64,000 nucleotides of DNA, taken from contig CAKRYY010000001.1 in NCBI GenBank assembly GCA_934432885.1, positions 60,316 to 124,315 on the forward strand, read 5' to 3'. This DNA comes from an uncultured Lachnospiraceae bacterium. GTDB taxonomy: Bacteria; Bacillota; Clostridia; Lachnospirales; Lachnospiraceae. A program made the translations under genes and the position numbers. Of this stretch, positions 34,275 to 42,992 are shown piece by piece. The notes under the pieces are model-generated. The model was not told the origin of the DNA. It did not search any database and saw nothing but the letters and a program-made list of their open reading frames with translations. How positions within the stretch are numbered: position 1 is the stretch's first letter; every line of letters begins with the position of its first letter.

Positions 34275-35084
34275 ATGAGCAGTATTCAGTTACTGGATAA
34301 AACCAGAAAGATTGGTATGCTTCTGCATAATAATAATTCAAGCAAGGTAGTCTTTAATGACATCTGTAGTGTCATGAAAGAAATTCTGGGCTCCAATGTG
34401 CTTGTAATCAGCAGAAAAGGCAAGGTGCTTGGCGTTGGACTTTCGGATGGCGTCGAGGAGATTGATGAGCTGATAAACGACAGAGTGGGCGGTTATATTG
34501 ATTCCATGCTGAATGAAAGGATGCTCGGTGTTCTTTCTACAAAGGAAAATGTAAACCTGCAGACGCTCGGCTTTGAAAAGACGGATACCAGAAAGTATCA
34601 GGCGATTATCAGTCCGATAGATATTGCAGGAGAACGTCTGGGAACGCTGTTCATTTACAAGTGCAACGACCCATACGAGATAGATGATATTATTCTCTGC
34701 GAGTATGGAACTACGGTTGTCAGCCTTGAAATGCTGCGTGCTGTCAATGAGGAAAATGCAGAGGAAGCAAGAAAGCTGGCGGTAGTAAAATCTGCAATCA
34801 GCACACTTTCCTTTTCCGAGATGGAAGCCATTACGCATATTTTTGACGAATTAAATGGACAGGAGGGTATCCTTGTAGCGAGCAAGATTGCAGACAGAGT
34901 GGGCATTACCCGTTCTGTGATTGTAAATGCGCTTCGCAAATTCGAGAGCGCCGGCGTAATTGAGTCGAGGTCCTCAGGTATGAAGGGAACCTATATTAAA
35001 GTGCTTAATGACGTAGTATTTGAAGAGGTGGAAAAGCTGAAGGAGCATAAGCCTGAAAAGGGAGTTTCAGCACGCGAAAAATAA
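34275..35084 (+). CDS. codY: GTP/branched-chain amino acid sensing regulator CodY
   Basis: A 269-residue global repressor of Firmicutes. N-terminal GAF domain (SIQLLDKTRKIGMLLHNNNS starts at residue 3; branched-chain amino acids bind here) and a C-terminal winged helix with the near-invariant DNA-recognition stretch ASKIADRVGITRSVIVNALR followed by KFESAGVIESRS. It senses GTP and isoleucine/valine and represses nutrient-scavenging, and often motility, genes in rich conditions. The start is ATG 34275 with GGGGG upstream; a GTG at 34248 lies almost on the predicted transcription start. It directly precedes the flagellar operon. Confidence 0.96.
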   Translation: MSSIQLLDKTRKIGMLLHNNNSSKVVFNDICSVMKEILGSNVLVISRKGKVLGVGLSDGVEEIDELINDRVGGYIDSMLNERMLGVLSTKENVNLQTLGFEKTDTRKYQAIISPIDIAGERLGTLFIYKCNDPYEIDDIILCEYGTTVVSLEMLRAVNEENAEEARKLAVVKSAISTLSFSEMEAITHIFDELNGQEGILVASKIADRVGITRSVIVNALRKFESAGVIESRSSGMKGTYIKVLNDVVFEEVEKLKEHKPEKGVSAREK

Positions 35085-35111
35085 GCTTTTCAAACTGGTA
35101 TAAAGCAAAAG

Positions 35112-35140
35112 AAGGATCTGTGCCTTAGACATAGGTCCTT
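35112..35140 (+). terminator. Terminator of codY
   Basis: AAGGATCTGTG (35112-35122) pairs with CATAGGTCCTT (35130-35140), two G-T pairs, 7-nt loop, followed by TTATTAT. Confidence 0.7.
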
Positions 35141-35150
35141 TTATTATGTA

Positions 35151-35208
35151 ACAGGGAAAATCATGCTGTGCTGAGGGGCAAAAGCGGATAAGATTCCTGT
35201 ATTTTTTT
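35151..35208 (+). terminator. Second terminator-like hairpin with long apical loop
   Basis: ACAGG (35151-35155) pairs with CCTGT (35196-35200) and AATC (35159-35162) with GATT (35192-35195), leaving a 3-nt bulge, then A and T7 (35202-35208). The 29-nt apical part is purine-rich and not clearly folded. It may be a back-up codY terminator or the end of a short leader RNA. Confidence 0.4.
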
Positions 35209-35340
35209 GAATAGGAAAATTGTACCAAAAATTTACACGATTCTCATGTTTTTGAGTAAAAAAGAGCAAAAAGAGGGCTGCAAAATGAAGGGATTAGTAC
35301 ATATTTCCTATGATTTATGCGGGTTTGAGGCGGGTCTGAA

Positions 35341-35381
35341 CGTCAAAAAGACCTTGTGTTTTTTGACGAATCATATATAAT
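35341..35381 (+). promoter_or_regulatory. Flagellar operon promoter with overlapping inverted repeat
   Basis: CGTCAAAAA (35341-35349) and TTTTTGACG (35360-35368) are a perfect 9-bp inverted repeat with a 10-bp centre. TTGTGT (35354-35359) and a perfect TATAAT (35376-35381), 16 bp apart, form a sigma-A-type promoter whose -35 and spacer lie within the repeat. A regulator bound here would control the whole operon. The sigma-28 consensus is not seen. Confidence 0.5.
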
Positions 35382-35435
35382 AAAATAGAACAGATTTTAG
35401 ATGGGTTATTATGCCTTTAAGCAAAGGAGAAGAAG

Positions 35436-35825
35436 ATGATACATTCAAATGCCTTTGATTATATCAATGTATTGGACAAGACTGCGGATGCAGCATGGAC
35501 ACGCCATGAAATCATTTCCAACAACATTGCCAATGCGGATACGCCGGGATACAAGCGGCAGGACATAAATTTTGAGGGAGAGCTGAGACGTGCGCTGGGC
35601 AATTCCAGATATACGTCTGTGGATGCGAAGGTAAGCGGATTAAAGACAAACCGGTTGAAAGCGCGTACATATAAGGATTATACCAATTACTCCTATCGTA
35701 CAGACGGCAATAATGTCGATCCGGATACAGAAAATGTTATGCTGGCATCCAACCAGCTTAAATACAATGCCATTATGACGGGAATCAATCAGGAATTTGC
35801 AAATCTGAAGATGGTAACAAAGTAA
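35436..35825 (+). CDS. flgB: Flagellar proximal rod protein FlgB
   Basis: A 129-residue rod subunit, exported by the flagellar type III system. It shows the rod/hook N-terminal motif (RHEIISNNIANADTPGYKRQD, residues about 24-44) and the C-terminal heptad-like helix (ASNQLKYNAIMTGINQEFANL). First gene of the operon; RBS AAAGGAGAAG precedes the ATG. Confidence 0.95.
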   Translation: MIHSNAFDYINVLDKTADAAWTRHEIISNNIANADTPGYKRQDINFEGELRRALGNSRYTSVDAKVSGLKTNRLKARTYKDYTNYSYRTDGNNVDPDTENVMLASNQLKYNAIMTGINQEFANLKMVTK

Positions 35826-35881
35826 TGCCGCAGCCGGAAGGGTGACCGGACTGCAAGCCTGATTCTGAGGGAGGAGAAAAT

Positions 35882-36325
35882 ATGAGCCTTTTTACGACAT
35901 TTGATATTAACGCTTCCGGTTTGACCGCAGAGCGCTACCGTATGGATATTATTTCACAGAACGTTGCCAATGCCAATACGACGAGAACTGAGGATGGTAC
36001 ACCCTACAGACGTAAGGTGGTTACATTTGCAGAAAAAGAGACGCAGACTCCGTTCAGCCGTGTGCTGAATGAAGCAAGGGATAATTATTCCGGCAAGGGT
36101 GTCAAGGTAAGCTCGGTGTCGGAGGATACATGGAATGATATGAAGATGGTATACGATCCTTCTCATCCTGATGCGGACGAAAACGGTTATGTATTGTATC
36201 CCAATGTCAATATTGTTACTGAAATGACAAATATGATTGATGCAAGCCGTGCCTATGAAGCTAATGCAACGGCCTTCAATGCTAGTAAATCAATGGCAAT
36301 GAAGGGCTTGGAGATGGCACAGTAA
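35882..36325 (+). CDS. flgC: Flagellar proximal rod protein FlgC
   Basis: A 147-residue rod subunit. N-terminal rod motif (SGLTAERYRMDIISQNVANA, then NTTRTEDGTPYRRK) and C-terminal VNIVTEMTNMIDASRAYEANATAFN-type helix (NMIDASRAYEANATAFNASK). It follows flgB after 56 bp with its own GGAGGAG RBS, the usual flgB-flgC-fliE order. Confidence 0.96.
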   Translation: MSLFTTFDINASGLTAERYRMDIISQNVANANTTRTEDGTPYRRKVVTFAEKETQTPFSRVLNEARDNYSGKGVKVSSVSEDTWNDMKMVYDPSHPDADENGYVLYPNVNIVTEMTNMIDASRAYEANATAFNASKSMAMKGLEMAQ

Positions 36326-36360
36326 AAGACAGTTAAGGAAACGGCATAAGGAGAAGAAAC

Positions 36361-36690
36361 ATGGATATTGCATCACTGTATAATGTGAGCTCGGGCGCGG
36401 TCAGAGAAGCCGCGAAGCAGACCGGAGCGGCAAAGAGAGCAGAGGCTGAAAACAATGGAAAAGACCTTTTCAGCACAATGCTGCATGATGCCATAGATAA
36501 TTTACATACGACCAACAGCTATATTTCTGATATGGAAAATGAAGAACTGAAGGTTGCTCTCGGAGAGACGGAAAACACGCACGATCTTTCAATCGCGCTG
36601 CAGAAGGCATCGGAGGCGCTGCAATATACGGTCGCTGTAAGAGACCGCTTCCTAGAGGCCTACAAAGAAATCATGCAGATGCAGATTTAA
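36361..36690 (+). CDS. fliE: Flagellar hook-basal body complex protein FliE
   Basis: A 109-residue adaptor between MS-ring and rod. The C-terminal half (LHDAIDNLHTTNSYISDMEN, then DLSIALQKASEALQYTVAVR) carries the FliE pattern ending DRFLEAYKEIMQMQI. The N-terminal 35 residues are less conserved. Lies between flgC and fliF as expected. Confidence 0.94.
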   Translation: MDIASLYNVSSGAVREAAKQTGAAKRAEAENNGKDLFSTMLHDAIDNLHTTNSYISDMENEELKVALGETENTHDLSIALQKASEALQYTVAVRDRFLEAYKEIMQMQI

Positions 36691-36705
36691 GGCGGGAGAA
36701 CAAAG

Positions 36706-38301
36706 ATGGCTGAGCGGTTAAAAGCAATTCCGGCAAAACTGCTGGAATGGTGGAATCGATTTACTTCAAAACAAAAGACAATTATCATCTGCATAGCTGC
36801 AGGTGTCATTATCGCACTTGCGATTCTGATAACACTTCTGACGAGACCGCAGTATGAACTTTTAGTAAACTGCGAGAGTACAAAAGAAGCTTCCCAGATC
36901 ACAGAACTCCTGGATGGAGCGGATATTACCTATCGGGTTTCAGATGACGGCTACCGGATTACGGTATTAAAGGAGCAGATTTCGGATGCGAATCTGCTGC
37001 TCGGGGCAAATGATATACCGGCGGCGGCTTATGGGATTGACAATGTAACAAATGGCGGCTTCTCAACAACGGAATCGGACAAACAGAAGCGCTATAAGCT
37101 CTATCTGGAAGGGCAGATGGAGGAAGATCTGACACGCTTTGAGGCTGTAAAAAAAGCGGATGTGCAGCTTTCTCTTCCGGAAAATGATGGAACCCTGCTG
37201 TCCAAAAATGAAGAAGCGTTTGCAAGCGTAATTCTGGAGCTGGATGGTGAATTTACGCCGGAAAATGCCGCTGCGATGGCACAGTTTGTAAAAACTGCGC
37301 TGGGCAATGAGAATGCAAACAATATTACAATTCTGGACAGTCAGGGAAATCTTCTGTACTCAGGAGAGGATTCCTATTCGATTACAGGCAACGCAAGCAA
37401 CCAGCTTTCTGTAAAACAGCAGGCAGAGCGTCTGGTGCGCAATGAAGTCAAGAAGGTATTGCTTGGAACAAACCAGTATGACAATATTGAAGTGGCAAGC
37501 AACCTTTCACTTGATTTTTCCTCAACGGAAGTGACGGAGCATAATTATACTCCGGCAGACGGTCAGACACAGGGCGTTTTAAGCCACGAGGATATTTACA
37601 ACGCTGAGAATTCCAACAGCTCAGGCGGTGTTCCGGGGACGGATTCCAATAGTGAGACGACGTATCAGATACAGGATAATGGGCAGTCGTCCTCTACGGT
37701 ATCGGAGGAGTCGAGGGATTATCTGCCAAATGAAAAGATTACGACACAGTCAATTCCGCCTGGACTGATTAAATATGACGAGTCTTCCATTTCTGTAACG
37801 GCGATTACTTATGATGTGCAGCGGGAAGAGGATGTAAAAAGACAGGGACTTTTAGCAGGAATTACCTGGGACGAATATAAGCTCGCAAATGCTGGACGTG
37901 TAGCACAGCCGGTTGACCAGAATATGGTTGATGTTATTTCCAAAGCAACGGGCATTGATGCGGCAAATATTGCAATGGTTGCCTATGTAGAGCCTCTCTT
38001 TATCGACAAAGAGGGTCTTGCCATGAGCGCAACCGACATTGTTCAGATTGTATTGATTCTGGTAATTCTGGGATTGCTTGCCTTTGTAATCTGGAGGAGC
38101 ATGAGAAGCGAGAAGCAGACAGAAGAGGAAGAAGAGCTTTCTGTAGAGAACCTGCTGCAGTCTACGCCAGAGCCGGATATAGGAAGCATTGGCACGGAAG
38201 AGATTTCTGACACCAGACGTCTCATTGAAAAGTTTGTTGACGAAAATCCTGAGGCTGCGGCAAATCTGCTGCGTAACTGGTTAAACGAGGATTGGGGGTA
38301 A
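36706..38301 (+). CDS. fliF: Flagellar MS-ring protein FliF
   Basis: A 531-residue MS-ring protein with two membrane helices: TIIICIAAGVIIALAILITL near residue 25 and DIVQIVLILVILGLLAFVIW near residue 450. The YscJ-like domain (ASQITELLDGADITYRVSDDG from about residue 65) and the secretin-like part follow the first helix. The C-terminal tail (TRRLIEKFVDENPEAAANLL, then RNWLNEDWG) is the FliG-binding motif. It ends 5 bp before fliG. Confidence 0.96.
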   Translation: MAERLKAIPAKLLEWWNRFTSKQKTIIICIAAGVIIALAILITLLTRPQYELLVNCESTKEASQITELLDGADITYRVSDDGYRITVLKEQISDANLLLGANDIPAAAYGIDNVTNGGFSTTESDKQKRYKLYLEGQMEEDLTRFEAVKKADVQLSLPENDGTLLSKNEEAFASVILELDGEFTPENAAAMAQFVKTALGNENANNITILDSQGNLLYSGEDSYSITGNASNQLSVKQQAERLVRNEVKKVLLGTNQYDNIEVASNLSLDFSSTEVTEHNYTPADGQTQGVLSHEDIYNAENSNSSGGVPGTDSNSETTYQIQDNGQSSSTVSEESRDYLPNEKITTQSIPPGLIKYDESSISVTAITYDVQREEDVKRQGLLAGITWDEYKLANAGRVAQPVDQNMVDVISKATGIDAANIAMVAYVEPLFIDKEGLAMSATDIVQIVLILVILGLLAFVIWRSMRSEKQTEEEEELSVENLLQSTPEPDIGSIGTEEISDTRRLIEKFVDENPEAAANLLRNWLNEDWG

Positions 38302-38306
38302 AAGGT

Positions 38307-39317
38307 ATGGCAATGGATTCCGGATTGACCGGTCTGCAAAAGGCAGCTGTGCTGCTGATTACGCTTGGGCCGGAAAAATCTTCCCATATCTTTAAACATT
38401 TAAAAGAAGAAGAAATAGAAGAACTGACGCTTGAAATTGCCAATACGCGGAGCATTACGCCTCAGCTCAAGGAAGAGGTAATCGAGGAGTTCTACCAGAT
38501 ATGTCTTGCACAGCAGTATATCGCTGAGGGCGGCATCGGCTATGCAAAGGAGCTTTTGGAGAAGGCACTTGGCGAGGACAAGGCAAGGGATGTCATTGGA
38601 AAACTGACAGCATCCCTGCAGGTTCGTCCATTTGAATTTGTACGCAAAACAGATGCGTCCCAGCTTTTAAACTTTATTCAGGACGAGCATCCGCAGACGA
38701 TTGCCCTGATTATGTCTTATCTTTCTACGGCACAGTCCTCTCTGATTTTATCGGCGCTGCCGCCGGAGAGACAGGCAGACGTAGCAAAACGTATTGCACT
38801 TATGGACCGTACAAGTCCGGATGTTATAAAGGAAGTGGAAAAGGTATTGGAATCCAAGCTTTCTTCGCTTGTTAATCAGGATTACACCATCATCGGCGGC
38901 GTAGACGCTGTTGTAGATATTTTGAACTCTGTAGACAGAGGTACTGAAAAACACATTATGGAAACGCTCGAAATCGAAGAGCCGGAGCTGGCAGACGAAA
39001 TCAGAAAGAAGATGTTCGTATTCGAGGATATTCTTCTGCTGGACGACCGTGCGATTCAGCGTGTGCTGCGTGACGTAGATAACAGCGACCTTGCAGTTGC
39101 ATTAAAGGGCTCTAATGAGCAGGTACAGGAAGCAATCTTCAAGAACCTTTCCAAACGTCTTGCCCTCATGATAAAAGAGGACATGGAATTTATGGGACCT
39201 GTCCGTATGAAGGACGTAGAAGAAGCGCAGCAAAAGATTGTCAATATTATCAGAAAGTTGGAAGACTCTGCAGAAATCGTTATTTCCAGAGGTGGAGGGG
39301 ATGAAATTGTTGTCTAG
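38307..39317 (+). CDS. fliG: Flagellar motor switch protein FliG
   Basis: A 336-residue C-ring protein that takes torque from MotA. N-terminal domain begins GLTGLQKAAVLLITLGPEKS; the middle domain has the EHPQTIALIMSYL block; the C-terminal torque domain has FVFEDILLLDDRAIQRVLRD with the conserved charged residues. ATG 38307 was chosen for the GGGGG RBS and because it clears the fliF stop. The 3' end overlaps fliH by 17 nt. Confidence 0.96.
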   Translation: MAMDSGLTGLQKAAVLLITLGPEKSSHIFKHLKEEEIEELTLEIANTRSITPQLKEEVIEEFYQICLAQQYIAEGGIGYAKELLEKALGEDKARDVIGKLTASLQVRPFEFVRKTDASQLLNFIQDEHPQTIALIMSYLSTAQSSLILSALPPERQADVAKRIALMDRTSPDVIKEVEKVLESKLSSLVNQDYTIIGGVDAVVDILNSVDRGTEKHIMETLEIEEPELADEIRKKMFVFEDILLLDDRAIQRVLRDVDNSDLAVALKGSNEQVQEAIFKNLSKRLALMIKEDMEFMGPVRMKDVEEAQQKIVNIIRKLEDSAEIVISRGGGDEIVV

Positions 39318-40182
39318 TTCCGGTAATTTACTGAAGGGAAACTGGGTGCAGCTCCAGCAGGAAGAAAAGCGGATGATTGACAGCAATGTGCTTTTGGAAA
39401 AACGCCTGAGGGGGTATGGACAGCAGGAAGTTGTACCAGTACAGCAAAGCGGGGAAATACCAGCTCCTTCTGGATTTCAGAGTGGTCTGAATGCAGAAGA
39501 ACTGAGTGGTATTCTGACGGACCCTGACGGAGAGGAAAATCCGTCTGCGTTGATAAAAGCAGAAGCACCCATTCCACCGCAGCCAGTATACGAGGGACCC
39601 AGTCCTGAAGAGCTTATCGCACAGGCGGAAGAAGAAATCCGTCAGATGAAGGCGGCGGCACAGGCTGAAATTGATGCTGCCAGAACGCAGGCGGTGCAGA
39701 GCGGCAGAGAAGAAGGAAGAAAACAGGGCTATCAGGAAGGAACTTCGTCTGCAAAGGCAGAGCTTGATATTGCAGAAAGAAAACTTGAGGATGCCTATCA
39801 GGAAAAGCTCCGTGAATTGGAGCCGGAGATTGTAAAACAGCTTACAGGCATTTATGAATACATATTCCATGTAGAACTGGGGAATTATCAAAACCTTGTT
39901 ATGCAGCTTCTGGATGGTTGCATGCAGAAAATTGAGAACAGCGGCAGCTATATCGTACATGTCGGACCGGAGGATTACCCCTTTGTGAGCATGCAGAAGA
40001 AGGCACTGGCAGAAGAAATGGGAAATAAAAATGCCTCCCTTGAAATCGTAGAGGATGCCACCATGAAAAAGAATTCCTGCATGATTGAAACAGAAGGCGG
40101 TATTTATGACTGCGGACTGGACATTCAGCTTGCGGCGCTTGGAAGACAGCTTCGTCTGCTTTCTTATACGCCGGAGGGATAG
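39301..40182 (+). CDS. fliH: Flagellar export ATPase regulator FliH
   Basis: A 293-residue stator-like protein that binds and restrains the export ATPase FliI. A long Ala/Glu/Gln-rich coiled coil (about residues 115-195, [20 protein letters not shown] then [13 protein letters not shown]) precedes the conserved C-terminal domain ([26 protein letters not shown]). The ATG 39301 overlaps fliG and has GAGGTGG 5 nt upstream. Identification rests on layout and position between fliG and fliI. Confidence 0.88.
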   Translation: MKLLSSSGNLLKGNWVQLQQEEKRMIDSNVLLEKRLRGYGQQEVVPVQQSGEIPAPSGFQSGLNAEELSGILTDPDGEENPSALIKAEAPIPPQPVYEGPSPEELIAQAEEEIRQMKAAAQAEIDAARTQAVQSGREEGRKQGYQEGTSSAKAELDIAERKLEDAYQEKLRELEPEIVKQLTGIYEYIFHVELGNYQNLVMQLLDGCMQKIENSGSYIVHVGPEDYPFVSMQKKALAEEMGNKNASLEIVEDATMKKNSCMIETEGGIYDCGLDIQLAALGRQLRLLSYTPEG

Positions 40183-40205
40183 CGGATGGTGGAGCAAATG
40201 GCAAA

Positions 40206-41519
40206 ATGACAGATTTCTTTAAATACGATAAAGCAAAAGACAGGACATATTTTAAGAAGCTTGGTAAGGTATTAAATGTTGTAGGATTGACAATTGAAGC
40301 AGCAGGACCGGATGCAAAGCTTGCGGACATCTGCTATATTCATCCTGAAGGGGATGAAGGACAGGGAATCATGGCGGAGGTCGTAGGCTTTAAGGATGGC
40401 AGAACGCTGCTTATGCCTTACGAAAATACAGAGGGCATCGGTATTGGAAATCTTGTGGAAAACACAGGTGATTCTCTGCGGGTTTCGGTAGGTGATTTCC
40501 TGCTTGGCAAGACCTTGGACGGTCTTGGAAGACCGACAGATATTGAAAACGGCGTGCTTTCAGCAGCAGCGAGCTATTCAGTTGAGGCGATGCCGCCTGA
40601 TCCGATGAGCAGAGCGATTATTGATACGCCGCTTCCGCTTGGTGTAAAAGCGGTAGATGGTCTGATTACCATAGGAAAAGGACAGAGAATTGGTATCTTT
40701 GCCGGCTCTGGCGTAGGAAAATCTACTTTGATGGGTATGTTCGCCCGCAATACAAAGGCAGAAATCAATGTAATTGCATTGATTGGAGAGCGGGGCAGAG
40801 AAGTAAGAGAGTTTATCGAGCGGGATTTGGGAGAGGAAGGCATGCGGCGGTCCGTTGTAGTTGTTGCAACCTCTGACAGACCGGCTCTTGAGAGAAATAA
40901 AGCGGCAAAGACGGCAACAGCGATTGCCGAATATTTCAGGGATCAGGGCAGGGATGTTCTGTTAATGATGGATTCCCTGACCCGTTTTTGTATGGCACAG
41001 AGAGAGATTGGACTGGCAACAGGCGAGCCCCCGGTAACAAGAGGATACCCGCCGAGCGTGTATTCTGAACTTCCCAAGCTTCTGGAACGTGCGGGAAGAA
41101 CAGAGAACGGTTCTATCACGGGGCTGTATACCGTACTTGTTGACGGTGATGATTTCAACGAACCGATTACCGATACGGCGCGAAGCATTCTGGACGGACA
41201 CATTATGTTAAACAGAAAGCTTGCGCATCAGAATCATTATCCGGCAGTAGATGTACTGCAGAGTATCTCAAGGTGCATGAGCCAGATTGCAGATAAGGAC
41301 CATAAAAAGGCGGCAGGAAAATTAAAGAATGTACTGGCAACCTACCATGAAGCTGAGGATTTGATTAACATCGGCGCATATAAGAAGGGCAGCAATCCCG
41401 GAATTGATTATGCGATTGAAAAGATAGATGCAACCAATGAATTCCTGATGCAGGATGTGGACAGCAAGTTTACATTTGAAGAAACGGTACAGCTTTTGGA
41501 AGGGCTGTATGAGGAATAA
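40206..41519 (+). CDS. fliI: Flagellum-specific export ATPase FliI
   Basis: A 437-residue F1-beta-like hexameric ATPase powering early steps of flagellar export. Walker [16 protein letters not shown], Walker B region [23 protein letters not shown] and the [15 protein letters not shown] block are all clear. It docks at the C-ring with FliH and FliJ. It begins 23 bp after fliH and ends 6 bp before fliJ. Confidence 0.97.
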   Translation: MTDFFKYDKAKDRTYFKKLGKVLNVVGLTIEAAGPDAKLADICYIHPEGDEGQGIMAEVVGFKDGRTLLMPYENTEGIGIGNLVENTGDSLRVSVGDFLLGKTLDGLGRPTDIENGVLSAAASYSVEAMPPDPMSRAIIDTPLPLGVKAVDGLITIGKGQRIGIFAGSGVGKSTLMGMFARNTKAEINVIALIGERGREVREFIERDLGEEGMRRSVVVVATSDRPALERNKAAKTATAIAEYFRDQGRDVLLMMDSLTRFCMAQREIGLATGEPPVTRGYPPSVYSELPKLLERAGRTENGSITGLYTVLVDGDDFNEPITDTARSILDGHIMLNRKLAHQNHYPAVDVLQSISRCMSQIADKDHKKAAGKLKNVLATYHEAEDLINIGAYKKGSNPGIDYAIEKIDATNEFLMQDVDSKFTFEETVQLLEGLYEE

Positions 41520-41525
41520 TGCTAT

Positions 41526-41999
41526 ATGTCAAAGTTTTTATATCGGATGCAGAACATTCTGAATCTGAAAAGAAAACTGGAAGAACAGGCAAAAATGGAA
41601 TATGGCGTCGCAAGAGCGAGGCTGAATGAAGAAGAAGAAAAGCTGGCGCGGCTGCAGGGACGAAAGGCGGACTACGAGGAAGAGGCGAGAAGCTTTTTGA
41701 AGAAAAAGCTGGACTTGCAGAAAATGCGGGAAAATAAGGAAGCAATTCTTCGGATGGATGAATTTATAGAGCTGCAGAAAGAAGAAATTCAAAAGGCAGA
41801 AGATATTGTAGAAGCCGCAAGAGAAAAGCTGCAGGCGGCGATTCAGGAAAGAAAGATTCATGAAAAACTTCGGGAAAATGCATTTGAAGCTTTTTTGTTG
41901 GAGGAAAAGGCAGGAGAAAGCCGGGAAATTGATGAATTGACCAGTTATACCTACGGTCAGAGACAGCAGGAAGCAGCAGAAGTTCGAAGTGAAAAGTAG
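41526..41999 (+). CDS. fliJ: Flagellar export chaperone FliJ
   Basis: A 157-residue, almost wholly alpha-helical coiled-coil protein (Glu/Lys/Arg/Gln-rich, for example RMQNILNLKRKLEEQAKMEY at the N-terminus). FliJ forms the central stalk in the FliI hexamer. Sequence conservation in the family is low, so the call rests on length, coiled coil and its place directly after fliI. Confidence 0.88.
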   Translation: MSKFLYRMQNILNLKRKLEEQAKMEYGVARARLNEEEEKLARLQGRKADYEEEARSFLKKKLDLQKMRENKEAILRMDEFIELQKEEIQKAEDIVEAAREKLQAAIQERKIHEKLRENAFEAFLLEEKAGESREIDELTSYTYGQRQQEAAEVRSEK

Positions 42000-42010
42000 C
42001 GGGAAAATAT

Positions 42011-42913
42011 ATGGCAGAAAAAAACATAGCAGCAAAATCACAGGAAACAGAAAAAGTGCTTTCAGCACAGGATGAACAGAAGCGTCTGCGTGAAGAACGC
42101 AAAAAGATGCGCGAGGAGCAGAAGGCGCAGAGAAAAGAAGCAAAGCGCAGGGCAAGAGAACTGGATCTCCAGCAGGAGGAACTGGAGGATGAAACAGAGG
42201 GCGGCTCTGCACCAATTGTCTTTGTAACCTTTATCATTGTGGTAATCTGGCTTGCCATACTGGCTCTGCTCATCAAGCTGGATGTGGGCGGCTTTGGCTC
42301 CACCGTATTAAGACCGGTTCTTAAGGACATTCCGGTCATCAATAAAATACTTCCGGCTGAGAAGATGACAGGAGCGGGAGATTCGACGCAGGATGAATAT
42401 TATGGCTATACCAGCTTAAAGGATGCGGTAGAGCAGATCAGAAGGCTGGAGCTGGAGCTGGAAAATGCGCAGTCCGGCAATGCACAGACAGACCAGAGGA
42501 TTGCAGACCTGCAGGCAGAAATTGAACGTTTAAAAACCTTTGAAAACAATCAGGTTGCATTTGAAGATATAAAAAATGAGTTTTACGATGAAGTCATTTA
42601 TTCTGATAAGGGACCGGGGGCGGACGCATTTTTGAAATATTATGAGTCAATGGATCCGGCGACAGCGGAAAAGCTGTACAAGCAGGTGCTTGCACAGCAA
42701 CAGGTGGACAGTCAGGTAAAGGATTATGCCAATGCCTACGCTGAAATGAAACCAAAAGAGGCAGCCGCAATATTTGAAGCCATGCAGGACAATCTTGATC
42801 TTGCAGCAAAGATACTGGAGACAATGGATGCTTCAGACAGAGGAAAAATACTGGGTGTTATGGACCCCGATGTGGCAGCCAGACTGACGAAGATTATGGA
42901 CCCCGAATCTTAA
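42011..42913 (+). CDS. MotE/YlxF-like flagellar protein with MgtE-N-type domain
   Basis: A 300-residue membrane protein. A charged cytoplasmic N-terminus (about residues 1-70, Lys/Arg/Glu-rich) leads to one membrane helix (APIVFVTFIIVVIWLAILAL), a coiled coil (AVEQIRRLELELENAQSGNA, ADLQAEIERLKTF) and a C-terminal helical domain resembling the MgtE intracellular N domain (YYESMDPATAEKLYKQVLAQ, MKPKEAAAIFEAMQDNLDLA, VMDPDVAARLTKIMDPES). This matches the YlxF position between fliJ and fliK in Firmicutes and the MotE chaperone family. The extended charged N-terminus is unusual. Function here is inferred as stator or export support. Confidence 0.8.
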   Translation: MAEKNIAAKSQETEKVLSAQDEQKRLREERKKMREEQKAQRKEAKRRARELDLQQEELEDETEGGSAPIVFVTFIIVVIWLAILALLIKLDVGGFGSTVLRPVLKDIPVINKILPAEKMTGAGDSTQDEYYGYTSLKDAVEQIRRLELELENAQSGNAQTDQRIADLQAEIERLKTFENNQVAFEDIKNEFYDEVIYSDKGPGADAFLKYYESMDPATAEKLYKQVLAQQQVDSQVKDYANAYAEMKPKEAAAIFEAMQDNLDLAAKILETMDASDRGKILGVMDPDVAARLTKIMDPES

Positions 42914-42992
42914 TCTTCGCAGTGAAAAAACCGATATATATTTTGCAATAAAATATATATGTACCATGAAAATAAAAGAAAGGAGGGAACAG

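Larger units (their letters stand above)
35085..35435. other. 351-bp codY-flgB intergenic region
   Basis: No credible gene is seen here. In order it holds the codY terminator (35112-35140), a second terminator-like hairpin with a T7 run (35151-35208), an AT-rich stretch without recognisable motifs (35209-35335), a perfect 9-bp inverted repeat (35341-35368), a -10 box (35376-35381) and the flgB RBS (AAAGGAGAAG). It is the only long gap in the right half of the window and so the main regulatory entry to the flagellar operon. Confidence 0.7.

Noticed and set aside
35200..35235. CodY box upstream of flgB (AATAGGAAAATTG and the following AT-rich stretch)
   Set aside because: The best alignment to AATTTTCWGAAAATT leaves six or more mismatches, no better than expected in AT-rich DNA.
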